Assembly: GCA_011800155.1 (NCBI GenBank)
Contig: CM022370.1
Coordinates: 2,170,001 to 2,234,000 of the forward strand
Origin: Flammulina velutipes
Lineage: Eukaryota; Basidiomycota; Agaricomycetes; Agaricales; Physalacriaceae
DNA length: 64,000 nt
Direction of reading: 5' to 3'
The position numbers were made by a program, and so were the translations under genes. Shown piece by piece: positions 44,496-55,370 of the stretch. Numbering within the stretch: position 1 is the stretch's first letter; each line of letters begins with the position of its first letter. Under the pieces are notes generated by a model, which worked only from the letters and a program-made list of their open reading frames with translations, was not told the origin of the DNA and searched no databases.

Positions 44496-46043
44496 TCAGT
44501 GAGCGAGGTTCAATATGCCACGCACGTCGCCTACCGACTTGAGGTCAATTAAGAACGGAACGAGGTCCATGAGCTCTGCGTCGTGTGGGTCGTTGAACCA
44601 GGATGAGACGGGTACAGCGTTGTGAGGATGGAATATGTAGGAGGCGGGGGAATTATCTAGGATGATAGTATCTGCGATGGGGCGTCCAAGCTGCGAAAGG
44701 TCCTGTAAAGTGATGTGAGCCAAGCGAGAGCGAATCGAGCTAGATGCGCTTACCTTGACATAGTTGCCTTTATGGTTGAAGCAACTCTCCCTGAATAGAC
44801 GATGGTTGACGACGCGATGTATATCCAGTTTGTCTAACACAGGATCAGCGTACTGTGGACAACATTAGTTGGATCCCAAGAACGATATCAAAAGTACGAA
44901 CTTTGCTCAAACTGGCGGTATAGATTACGATTTCGTAGTGCTCTCCCATCCGTTTTAAAAAGTCATCTACACCTGGTCTTTTGAGAACGTGAAAGTGATG
45001 CCAGGTATATTCGATCTCGACTGGGACGATGAAATCGGCGTTGGGTACAGCCTAGCGGCGGGGCGATCAGTAATCTGACAGAGATGCAGCGGAATCAAGC
45101 TACCTTGAAGCTACTGTGTACTAGGGTTTCGTCCAGGTCCAGCACAAGGCACTTTCGACCGACGTGCTCTGGCGCTAACGGAGGCAAAAGTGGTTTTGGA
45201 AGGCCGTCCTATTTAAAGTTAGGAATCCATTAAAGAGCAGCAACCACTAGTACTCACGGGTCCTACAGGTATACCGGCGCCTCCGTTGCGGATGAGGCGC
45301 TCTTCCTCGGCTTGCTCGTCAAATACCTGCATGTCTTCGCCGCCATCATCTTCCATATAGCTGGTGCCATCGGAGTTTTCAGAGTCGTCGCGGGTGGGTA
45401 TACGGGCAATGGGCTCCCCCGTTGAGCCTGGAGGCTGGACAGCGCCGGAGGTTAGGCCATCGGTCTCGTCTGTTGGCAAAAGCTGGGTAGCTGGTGGCGG
45501 TGGCACGATGATGTCTGAATCGCTAGAAGATGGCGGTGGATCGTCTTTCTGGATTGGAGGAATAATTAGTGTGGGAGGCAGTGGCGGGAGAGGCTCTTCG
45601 TCGGTGCTGTTTCCTCGCTCGTCGTTGGCTGGTGGGGTGTGGGGGGTCTCTGGGACACAGGGTACGACTTTATGAACGACGCGCGATAGAAAGGAAGGCC
45701 TTGTGCGCCTGCGACGAGGTGGTGATTTTGTTGTTGAAGACGACAGGGCTGTTTCTGATTTGTTTGCTCTACGACGATAGAAGGGAACGCGATGATTGCT
45801 TGTTAGCGTTGTGTTAAGCGACGAGGAATGCTCGCGGTCCGAGTCTGAGGGTGGTGAAGGAAGAGCGGAAGGAATTGAGTGTGCGGTGTGTGAAGTGGCT
45901 GTTTTAAAGTGAGATGGGATCAGGAAAGACGGGCGAAGAAAGTAACCTGGCGTTGACTCGACCATTTCGAGAGCATTATTGCACGTGTCCGGCGGTGAAT
46001 CCTTCGCCTTTGAAAACAGTCTTTGGCGCAAAGACGGCGACAT
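44496..46043 (-). CDS. Psr1/SCP-type phosphatase (FCP1-like domain), copy A
   Basis: ATG 46043 ([19 protein letters not shown]); the frame reads further up only from a GTG codon. The Ser/Pro-rich N-terminus has a conserved [17 protein letters not shown] motif. The catalytic domain follows in several short exons: [19 protein letters not shown] (DxDxT nucleophile), then [35 protein letters not shown], and [20 protein letters not shown]. These phosphatases act on phosphoserines, including stress-response and RNA polymerase II CTD targets. The end reads [15 protein letters not shown] where copy B has [15 protein letters not shown]. It shares almost all landmarks with copy B on the other strand. 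Confidence 0.85.
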
Positions 46044-46197
46044 GGATTCGACGCTGGACACTGTCGGCCCTGCAAAGGCTCAAGCGCGAAGCAGAGGGTG
46101 TAGCACAACACGGCCAAGCAAAGCTGTGACAAGACTCACGTGGTGCTTACTCAGCTCTTACTAATACTTGTTTGCTTTTCCCGCTGTCGCAGGCAAG

Positions 46198-46937
46198 ATG
46201 AGCGTCTTCCAGCACCAGAACATACAGAATGTACAACAGCAAATGGCTGGCCAGCCACAGACAGCATCGCCTCTGGATTTACGAGATCCCCAGTCACAAC
46301 AAGTAACACAGCCGGCCCGCAATCCCCGAAAGCGCAAGTCGCCGCCGACGCAACAAGACCCGGCTCAACCAGCACCTCCTCCTCCTCCCCAGCCCCAGCA
46401 ACCACAACAGCAGCAGCCACCGCCACAGATGCATCATGTTCTCCCCCCTCTTATGCACATACCCCCAGGCGCAATGCCGCCTTACCAATACGACTATACA
46501 CCAGGAGGCATGCCCCCTGCGCCTCCACCAGAGCCCCAATCCCCGGACAATTCAGCTGCAAATCGCCCTCTGAGCACCAGCAAACGTGCTGAGCAGAACA
46601 GGAAAGCACAGCGGGCGTTTCGAGAACGACGAGACCAGTGCGTTCATTCTGCTTGCTTGCTGTCCCATCTTCGTCCTGTGCTAATGCTGTTGTTAGACAT
46701 GTCAAGGCGCTTGAATCCAGGTCGCAGCTCTTGGATGCTGCCCTTGCGTCCGCCGATGAAGCCAATCGCCGTTGGGAGGAATGTCGTGCGCTTGTGGACC
46801 AGCTGCGGGTCGAAAACACTGCTCTTCGGGCAGCGCTTGCCCAGTCGCAGGGCCATGTCCAGATCATGACTCCTGGCGGTGTCCTGCAGTCGAGTGAAGA
46901 GCACAAGAAGGAGCATGAAGAAGAGAGAAAAGAGTAG
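46198..46937 (+). CDS. bZIP transcription factor, Yap type
   Basis: ATG 46198 (MSVFQHQNIQNVQQQMAG) starts 154 bases from the Psr1-like gene start, so the two share a divergent promoter. Gln/Pro-rich sequence precedes the basic region RAEQNRKAQRAFRERRDQ, which carries the NxxAQxxFR signature of the fungal Yap/AP-1 class. One intron inside the following junction joins RRDQ to HVKALESRSQLLDAAL, giving a leucine-zipper-like heptad pattern (L spaced by seven around RVENTALRAAL). The C-terminus is short and lacks the redox cysteine domains of Yap1, so it is probably a smaller relative. It likely binds TTAC-type sites in promoters. Confidence 0.85.
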
Positions 46938-47434
46938 CGTCGTGTCGGTTTCGCATCGTCTTGAAATGTTTTGTTATCGTCTAGTCAGTCTTGCGTCTTT
47001 GGGCGCTCGTAGTCGTCGTCTGTGTCGTGGTAGTGGAGAACCAACTATGATCTGTTTTATGTAACCCGCTGGCTTTGTCAACTTCTTTGTCATCGTATTG
47101 TGGTAGAGGATGTACAGTGACGACTAGACGACCCCCAGACGACCACAGTGGCAGCAGCTGCGCACTTTTATACCCCAATCCATTGCTCTCAAGTAGTCAG
47201 TCAACAAACTACAGTCCACTAACTTGCCAACTCCCAATTCCTCAATTTCCGATGTTTTCCGTACTTCTCGGACAACGTCGGGCATCCCGCCACACATCGC
47301 TCGCGCATCTTTGGCGTCGGCACCGGCGATGAACGGTCTCAGAACGCGTATACGCATACACGCTGACACAATGAGCTGACGTTACGGTCACGACACCAGC
47401 GCGTCTTGTTCTCAAACCACCACCACGGTCTACA
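46938..47434. other. intergenic gap before the telomere protein gene
   Basis: About 500 bases between two plus-strand genes; 3' UTR of the bZIP gene and promoter of the TPP1-like gene. No gene, RNA or repeat is visible. Confidence 0.5.
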
Positions 47435-50400
47435 ATGGCCGACTCGATAACTCCATGGATAGCAGCCCATATCAACAGCGTCGCCACCAAGCACGGCGCA
47501 GAGTTCTATCGCAGCAGTCCTCTGCAGAACAAGAAGGTCCAGCTTGTCCAGGTGCGTCAGCCTTGCTCTTGTTAGCACTCTACTTACACTTTCGCAGGTT
47601 ATCAGACAAGACTCTCGCACCGATGACTCTCCCTTGTATGCTATCGTGTCAGATACATCTTACAAGATGCCCATCTTGTTCTCTCGCGACGCCATCGCGA
47701 CTTATATGAAGAGGTGATCCTCACGACGCGTCCATCGGAACGACACTCATCATGCATAGGAAAGACTGGAAACCACTCTCTGACCATTCAAAGGCTCTTC
47801 TCGTTCTTCATCAGTGTCAGCTGAACTTTCAACGCGTGCCCACCGGCAAGGGCGCTGGCATCACCCTCGACGAAGTGCTAATCCTCGAATGTAAATCATT
47901 CGCAGTGTTGAGACCTATGGACACGTCTCGCTCGAAGAATCCCCAGCCTATCATGAAGAACGACAAGATTAGTGCTTACGTGCAAGGCCTCCGGAAAGGA
48001 GGTGGAGGAGGGTACGTTGTGTTACATCCTAGTGGTTTACATTGACGGCCTTCTAGTAATCTGTTTATGCAAGACAAACCACTCGACAAGACCTCTCGAA
48101 TGCTGCGCTCCCCTAGTCCTATTAGCAGTTCCCCGCCTCCCTATAAACACTCCATCCACAAATCGGACTGGTTGCGCTCATTTCCCAAGGATGTAAGGGC
48201 AAAGTTGAATGTTCGAATACAATATTTCTGACGAATTTAAAGGATACGGAATGGCTCAGAGCTATGACAAAGGCTAAGTCTAGTGATCAGTCGAGTACGT
48301 GGAACGGAAATTCTTTCGAACGGATGCTAAATGGTCATAGATTCCGAGAGCGACGAACCAAAGGCAAAGCGTTCCTCCTCACGCCAACGACCACGTCCGT
48401 ATATGCACAATCTAATTTGCTTAAAACTGACTATCCTGTAGCAGCAGATTCTTCTTCCTCCGAAGACGACCAGTCAGACGTTTCGCAACCTCTAACCAAC
48501 AACTGGTCTTCAAGTCCTGTGCCTCATCGAGATGAAGAAATGGCCTCAGATTCTTCTTCTACTTCTTCTGAAACACCGCCAGCCCATCCGCCCACGCGTA
48601 CCAAGAGACCACGCCGCTCTTCTCCTCCGTCATCTCATCGTCCTAACCACTCTACGCCCGTAAAGAAGCGTAGAAAGACAACGCATTCTGACGAGGATCC
48701 CCAAGAAGCAGAGCCTTCGACATTGTCGACTCCCAGGTCTTCTTCGAATCCTTCTGTTAAAAAGGAATCCCAATCTCACAGCGTCTCAAAGCGCCTCCCT
48801 TCGTCCTCGCCGGAGACAACTACTGCTCCCATCCCCTCTTCACCAGAGCCGACTGCTGTGCCCATTCCTTCCTCTTCACCTTACGTCCCTCTCTTATCGT
48901 TATCGTCGTCGCCTCTGAGAGAAGAGAGTTCATTCAGTCACCACAAGCCTCGCCACATTCTGAAGAGAAAGGTCCCTTCCCCCCAAGTCGCTACACTTTT
49001 GAGGTCAAGTCAAGTCGACTGTACCCCTCGTGTGCTGGTTCCTCCGTCGGAGATTGCGACACAGTCGCAGCGCTCGGAATTAGCGACCCAGTCTCAACCG
49101 AAGACTCACTCATCTCCTCGTTCCGATCCTCCCCAGCCGTCACAATCTCAGCCGCAGGATTCATTATTCACACAGGCGCAGAGTCAGCCTATCGACTTCG
49201 AATCCCAACCAGCAATGGAGAATGGATCTCAGACCATTTCACAGATGGCTCTTACGTCGCACATTCACTCGCAGCGGTCGGAAATTTCTTCGCACTCCCA
49301 GCCCGAATCGCATTCACAGTCGCAATCCCAGCCGCTGACCAAACACGATTCGCTATTTTCGCAAGCGTCCGTAGACATGTCACAATCGCAGAATCAACGA
49401 ACGGCGAGGAAGACTGCCTCTCAATCACTATCCCAGCATTTGGTAGCTAGGAAGAGCGTCTCGTCGCAAAATCACGAGCACGGGTCACAATCTCTATCTC
49501 AAGCATCACAATCGTCCGCACGGAAGGTCGTGTCTTCCCAAAGAATAGAGATTAGCGATGGGAGTGATACGGAAGAAGAAGATGAGGACGAAGATAGCGA
49601 TCATGATTCTCTATTTTCGGGAGATGGGGATATATCTGGTTTGGATGGTGATGATGAGGAAGTTGCTGCAGATGGAGACTCGTTGACGGTGAACCTTCCT
49701 GATACGCAACGTGACGAGGATTTGGAGGGACCCCGGGATCAGGAGGACGAGGAAGGAGACGAGGATGAGGACGAGGAGGATGAGGACGAGGACGAGGAAC
49801 GGGAGGTAGAGGTCAATGTTGGGGCGACGCAAGAGGAGGAAACTCAGGAGAACCCAGATCATACCGCTCCTGGCGACATATCCGAGGACGACATAGAGAT
49901 GGAGGACATGACGAATGAGGCGAGGAAGGACGATACTGATGTCATATCACTCTCCGACGACGACCTACAAACACAAGACGACCTTTTTGGCAACTCGCAC
50001 TCTACTGTCGGGAAGTCAGCCGGAACTCCATACGTTCTCGCGTCGCCACGCGTATCGACGCGTGTTGCACATGATCAAGATGCATGGAAGCAGCCCAGTT
50101 TCATGCATAAACGGACCGTCACGGGCCCGGAACAAGCGCAAAGAGGGAATGGAATAAGTGGACATCGACATCCATCAGCTCACGATGATCAGATAGATAC
50201 TATCGACAAGAGGGAAGAGGAGCCTGATGGGGATTCGAAGTCGAAGGGGAAAATGGTGGTTGGAAATGTGAAGAAGGCTTCGAAACTGAAAGGATTTACT
50301 GTCGATGTGCGCGAGGCGTTGGACAGCAGCAAGGTGGTGGGGTGGCCTGCGTATGTTGCGTGTCTTTTGACGTTTGGGACGGGTCGGGCACAGGAGCTGC

Positions 50401-50568
50401 GAGGCGAGAGAGAATCATGACGTTCATGCTTCATCTGCAGAAAGATTCACCGCCCTGGAATATACCGGACGCATGGTGGGAAATTGGGAGTGCCTTTGTG
50501 CAGCGCTTGGATGTGAGCTGGGTTGCTGGTATCTGAATGGGTTGCATAGAGATGTTGTATATGTATAG
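47435..50568 (+). CDS. TPP1/Tpz1-like shelterin subunit
   Basis: ATG 47435 starts MADSITPWIAAHINSVATKH, an OB-fold of the TPP1/Est3 type continued by YAIVSDTSYKMPILFSRDAI and ALLVLHQCQLNFQR. A very long Ser-rich middle follows, with about 25 SQ or TQ pairs and acidic runs (DEDEDSDHD, DEEDEDEDEE), then a C-terminal part. The last intron (CCTGC|GTATG to CACAG|G) is needed to reach a conserved end, NWECLCAALGCELGC..VVYV, stopping at 50568; without it the frame stops at 50420. Tpz1/TPP1 proteins bridge telomeric DNA-binding proteins and recruit telomerase. The SQ/TQ cluster points to Tel1/Rad3 control, which is an inference from family biology. Confidence 0.75.
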
Positions 50569-50949
50569 CTGTGCGTCGAACAGCGCCCAGGACGCGCACC
50601 AACGTTTTATTTTTGTACATTTCCGGGTGATGTTTAGTGGAGAAGATCAAATTAGGCTGAGTCATGGCGTTCACGTGGCGTCTTGAATGAGTTTGCTCTT
50701 TTCTTTTTGGCGTCCGTCAGATCTTGGACTGTACCAACAGTCGAGATCAGATTTGGCCGACTCTTTCTTTTACTGTCTCGTCGTCGCGGTGAACGACGTC
50801 GAAGACCCTCTTGTCGACATCCACACAGCCGGTCGCTCGCTCGTCGGCGACCCTCACCAACCCTGTCCACTCAAACTCATCCAATCGCCACCACTGGTCC
50901 TGTCGAATTCCTTTCAAAATCCCTTCGAAGGGATTCACTGTTCGTCCTT
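50569..50949. other. intergenic gap
   Basis: About 380 bases between the telomere protein gene and the next plus-strand gene. It is pyrimidine-rich near the end (TTCTTTTACTGTCTCG), as expected of a promoter. I see no coding evidence for the open frames on either strand. Confidence 0.5.
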
Positions 50950-53646
50950 ATGAGCGTCTCATTCGGCGGACTGGGGCTCATGTCCTTCCGCAATCCCTTT
51001 GCGGACGTGGTTGGCGCTCTCTGGGGCAAAGGCGACATCCGTTCCATGTTTTGGCTTATCGTCTTTGCCATCGTCTGCCTCGTCCTCGGTCAGTCCTTGT
51101 CTTGGCTTTCTCTTCAGCCCCGCGAACTAACCATTATTCCCAGCCTATCTCACCAACCCGTCGGAAACATCCTTTCGCACATTTTTAACCGAGCAATCCT
51201 TCCGGCAGCACCTCAGTCGCCTCGACGACAACCTCGACGACAACGACAATGACCACGACATCTCTGTGCAGCGTCCAACCATCGCTCGCCACACTCACAC
51301 CCACACCCTCCCCTTCGACAACCGGTCTCCTTTCCATTTCGCTAACCGCGCATCCGTCTCGCTCCGTACACCGAAACACGTATTCCACAGCTTCGGCATA
51401 TTCACCATCGCTGCAATTATTCCCATCGCAAAGTCAGAACGCATCGCCACAAAATCACTCGAACATGCATCTGTCATCTGCGACTCGTGGTATGTTGGCG
51501 TATTCGGCAGATGGTGGCGTGGTGGCGTGCTTGAGGCTTGGTACCAGGACGTGTTCGCGCGGACGAATGATGAGGAGAGCTGGAGTTCTGGTATTTTGGG
51601 CATGAAAACAACTGAACGGCATACTGAATACTCGGGTGCGTAGTTTTTCATTTTCGCCACATTATGCTGCCTGCGGGTCTCATACTTGTGATATCAGGTT
51701 TACCATTCTCTACCAAGAACCTCCCACCACATTTACTATCACGCTCGCCCCCTAGGCTAAGAAATCGCGATAAATCGTCGCAGCGCAGTTCGACTCCGCC
51801 ACCACTGCCCAAGTCTGTCTCGCTGCCGCTGCATGCTACGCGGTCCAGTGGCGAGCTTAACATCGTCGCCCCACCTTTGGCTCAGCCTCCGTCGAAAAAT
51901 ACGTTTGTCGAGTCAGCTGCTGCAGGGACACAAGGACATTCACTCGACCAATCTCCGCGTGTCATTGAACTGCTACACCAGGTCTCCACTTCCAAGGCTT
52001 CCATTCTCGAGCTCCGCACCCAACTTACCGATTGTCGGACCACTGCGTCGCAGTCGCAGGTCGTCCTCAACGAAGAGCTGGAGGCATGCAGAGAGAAGAA
52101 GAGGCAAGAGGACGCGGTCAGGAATGATCTCAAGACCCGCACTAAAACTCTGGATGATGCAAAACGTCAAGCGGAGAGTCAGAAGCGGGACGCAGAGAAA
52201 CGGCTTAAATCGGTTACTTCTCGTCGACAGGATACTCGGCAGCACATAGAGCACATCGATGCAGAAGTCGCTCGGCTCCGGCGATCTATAAAGGAGCAAT
52301 CATCGACTAGCCCTGCCCAAGAAACATCTCAGGCCGAGCAGGAGATCCAGGCTGCTCTTGCAGAGAAACACCGTGAAATTGACTCTGGCGAAGATGTTGT
52401 TACGGCGTTGAATCTCCGTGCGAAGGATCTCGAGGACAAACTCATTGCCCAGAGGGAGCGGCTCCAGCTCATCAGAGATCGCGTTCAATATCTAGAGAAC
52501 CAGCATATCCAATCGTTCCCTTCCGTTGATCCCATACCTTCGCCTTGGCCAAACTCGCATGACTCTCCTCCAGTGCCCCACCATACCATTCCGGAATACT
52601 CTCACGCAGATCTGCCCGTTACCCCGGACAGGCTTGTAGGTCCCGAGGTGTCCCCAGATGTGCACATAGTATTCGGAGGACACGAACACAATAATATCCA
52701 ACCACTGGACATCCCGAGGCTGAAACCCATCACCAGCAACTTCTCCCCGTTCGCGGAACTCGACCAACCCCAACCCACCGTCATTTCCCCCACATCGTCG
52801 AACCTCATACCGGCCGGTCTCATGTCTTCATTGGCCCTGGACAACCTTGACACCGTGTCGCGCTCTTTCCAGTCCGAGAGTGACACCTTCCTGGATCGTC
52901 ATTGGCGTAACGACGGCATTGTACACGGGGCTCCGCACCGGACGTTTGAAGATGGCCTCCCGAGACGCGATACTCATTCGTCGCCTACGTCGCTGCATGG
53001 CCCGATTGGCAGTGATACGGAGTACGATCCCTTTGAGGTCCGGATGCTCTCTCCGCACGAACGAGAACACTTTTCTATGCGGACTGAATCGGCTATGGAC
53101 ATGCAGCGCGCATCACTGCTACCCCGGAGCCACGCACCCCTCGTCTATCCCGTGGAGGACGTGTCAATCGAAGAAGATAAGGTCCCCACTCACCGTCGCT
53201 GGTTCTCTTCATCCTCCCGCGACAAGACGAAGAAGGGCTTGAATCCCGATGCAAAGGCGTTCAACCTCTCCCGCAAGTCGCGGTCCTCCCACACTGGCAT
53301 GTCGTTCGACGCACTGAACCCTCACGGGCACGGTCTTGGCCACCACCACTTTTTGACACCCGCGTCTGACAACACGACGCTGCTGCGTGCGTTCGCGCCG
53401 TCTGCGGCGGAGCGGGAGGTGCTGCAGCGCGCGCTTGGGGGGTCGACGAATACGAGTTTGGAGCGTTTACCGAGTTTGAGCGATACCATCAGCATCCCGC
53501 CGTCGCCCTCGCACGTCCATGCCCATGCCCATGCCCCCTCGACAATGGACAAGATCCCGGCGTGGCTGCAGTCCCTGCCCCGGATTCGGAAGACGACCAA
53601 CTTCAGTCCGTGGGATGATGATGAGCCGATGAGGAAAAGTGGTTGA
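50950..53646 (+). CDS. membrane-anchored coiled-coil scaffold protein, unknown function
   Basis: One gene formed from what look like two reading frames. Exon 1 (ATG 50950) gives MSVSFGGLGLMSFRNPFADV and a membrane helix (MFWLIVFAIVCLVL); exon 2 gives AYLTNPSETSFRTFL and NRASVSLRTPKHVFHSFGIF; then a GTGCGT...ATCAG intron joins EEYSG-type sequence to LPFSTKNLPPHLL. The long third part has a coiled coil around residues 270-370 of the protein (LKTRTKTLDDAKRQAESQKR, IEHIDAEVARLRRSIKEQ), followed by Ser/Pro-rich regions. The layout is conserved in mushrooms in my memory, but I do not know a function; a cortical or organelle-surface scaffold is plausible. Confidence 0.72.
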
Positions 53647-53851
53647 TATTATTTTTGTGTAGAGAGAAAGTTCGTCAGCCTCCCAGTGAACGTTGTGTGT
53701 ACAAATTTGAAGAGCAGAGTACTTGAGTCTTGGTCGAGTCTTTGCAGATGTTTATATAGCAACACAAATCGTATATTATTATACAGTACTTGGAACGAAG
53801 GCAGACTCAGGAAAGGAAAAACTGGAGAGATCATCCACTGTGTCTACAGAG

Positions 53852-54381
53852 TAGTGCTGTTCTAAGACGATACCGTCTCGATACAAGACGGTCTCGATAC
53901 CATCAAATTTCCTAAACAGGCGTCTCGATACCGTCTGGTATCGATACGTAGCGATGTGTCCATGTGGCGAATGCTCCAGACCATCAATAATTATGTGGCG
54001 CTCTAGTCGCTCTCCTACCTCTGTAACTTATAATAAGTATATACAATATAGCTTTTCATTGCGGTTTTATACAAGAAACAAATTATTATTCCCCCCAGGG
54101 AGTCTGGGACACCCAGAAGGAGCAACAGAAGTGGCAAAAACAGACAAAGCTATTGATTCAGACAAGTTTGAGGACGGCTGTCGTTCAATCATCTGTCATA
54201 CATATTCCTCCCCAATATTCATGAGCACAATGCACGTTCAAGCCCACTGTCTACGCGTTCAAGTACGTTTCTCCCTCGCCTCGGAATCTCCCGCCCCCAT
54301 CACTCATCTGGGTATCGAGACGTCTCGATACGCAGGGTCGCACGTCTCGATACCGTCCCGTATCGTCTTTGAACAACACTA
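53852..54381. mobile_element. non-autonomous hAT transposon (MITE) with 8-bp target-site duplication
   Basis: The element is 530 bp. Its ends are inverted repeats starting TAGTGCTGTTC (left) and TAGTGTTGTTC (right, reverse strand), matching at 20 of the first 22 bases through AAGACGATAC. It is flanked on both sides by the same 8 bases, CTACAGAG (53844-53851 and 54382-54389), the exact target-site duplication length of the hAT superfamily, and the TAGTG... terminus fits hAT ends. The interior has no transposase-like frame. Near both ends it carries repeats of GTCTCGATAC in both orientations, the kind of subterminal sites hAT transposases bind. It must depend on a transposase encoded elsewhere. 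Confidence 0.88.
54312..54331. repeat. 20-bp perfect palindrome inside the hAT element
   Basis: The sequence is GTATCGAGAC followed at once by its reverse complement GTCTCGATAC, with no spacer. The same half-site recurs near both ends of the element (for example at 53872-53882, 53891-53903 and 53921-53931). Repeated half-sites suggest a protein-binding array. Confidence 0.9.
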
Positions 54382-55370
54382 CTACAGAGACATGACCCCT
54401 CCTCCAAATTTCCGGGATAAGAGAGAGCTCGAGGATCATCAAACTCCACCTATATCTTGTTATAAGTCACTAGGTCCCGAAGATTAATTAATCCTCGTCA
54501 ATAGTAAGGATACGGAGTAGTTCATGATGTGGCTATCTGGAAGGGATTCGATCCCTGTAAAAATCAGAAACGTGAACTCGATTGGCCTCCTCCCATAAAC
54601 GGGCGCAGCCATATTTTGAAAGGTGACAAGCACACTTTGGTATTATACGACACATCCTAATCATGCGCCCAACCTGTCGGATGAGACAAAATGAAACGCG
54701 TTTTGCAATCCGACTAGCCGATATAATGGGGGCCTTCGTGACAGAGTCAGCAGGAATGCGACTAGGAACTTCCATTGACCTTCCCCCACACGACGCCACA
54801 TTCGACAGGGCCCTTCGATCGTATGCTCCGAGTTAAGAGGAAGCGCGGGGAGATTCGTGTTCTACGGCAGCCCATTTGACGGCGATATTTTGTGTCGGGT
54901 TCCTGTAAATGAACTGGCAGATACCACTGTCAAGTCGCATCATCAGCTTGAAGGCATCGTATGTTCAATGGGAGACGTACTCATCGGCCTCATATAACCA
55001 GTTATGTTACCCCAGATGTCACCAGCAATTGGCCGCTGTTAGACACTGGCAGTCCATAGAGATGAGCTAGCCACCTCGGTTCTCCTTTAATGAGTCCCAT
55101 ATCCTAGTCTCGTCCCGCCAATGCTACCTTTGTGTATTATTTCGTGTCAGAATACTACGCTGCGTGTACTGTGCCATGCCAATAGGTAGGCTAGTCCGAG
55201 TCGTCGAAGTCTACGATAGCAACCCAGTGGGGATCATAGCCGCTCATCGCAATAATATGCTGTTGACAGACTGAGACCCTCCGGATACAGACTGGCGAGA
55301 ACGACCGTGCACAGAAAGAAAACAAGCTGACGTAGAGTGGTTTGTGCATCTAAATAACATATGTTCAGAT

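Larger units (their letters stand above)
53647..55370. other. gene-free interval around the hAT insertion
   Basis: About 1.7 kb between the coiled-coil gene and cysteine synthase. The hAT element (53852-54381) occupies the first third. The remaining 1 kb (54390-55370) contains short open frames, including an 88-codon one on the minus strand (54533-54799) without recognisable motif, splice sites or family. It is the largest non-genic stretch in the window apart from the element itself. Confidence 0.6.

Noticed and set aside
49611..49862. hydrophobic Leu-rich frame on the minus strand
   Set aside because: It is the mirror of the Glu/Asp-rich runs of the Tpz1-like gene (GAG/GAC read as CTC/GTC), not a gene.
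54541..54553. tRNA T-arm-like sequence (GGGATTCGATCCC)
   Set aside because: The flanks do not form an acceptor stem or anticodon arm, so it is a chance hairpin.
54533..54799. 88-codon frame on the minus strand next to the hAT element
   Set aside because: No motif, no splice sites, and no clear start; not supported as a gene.
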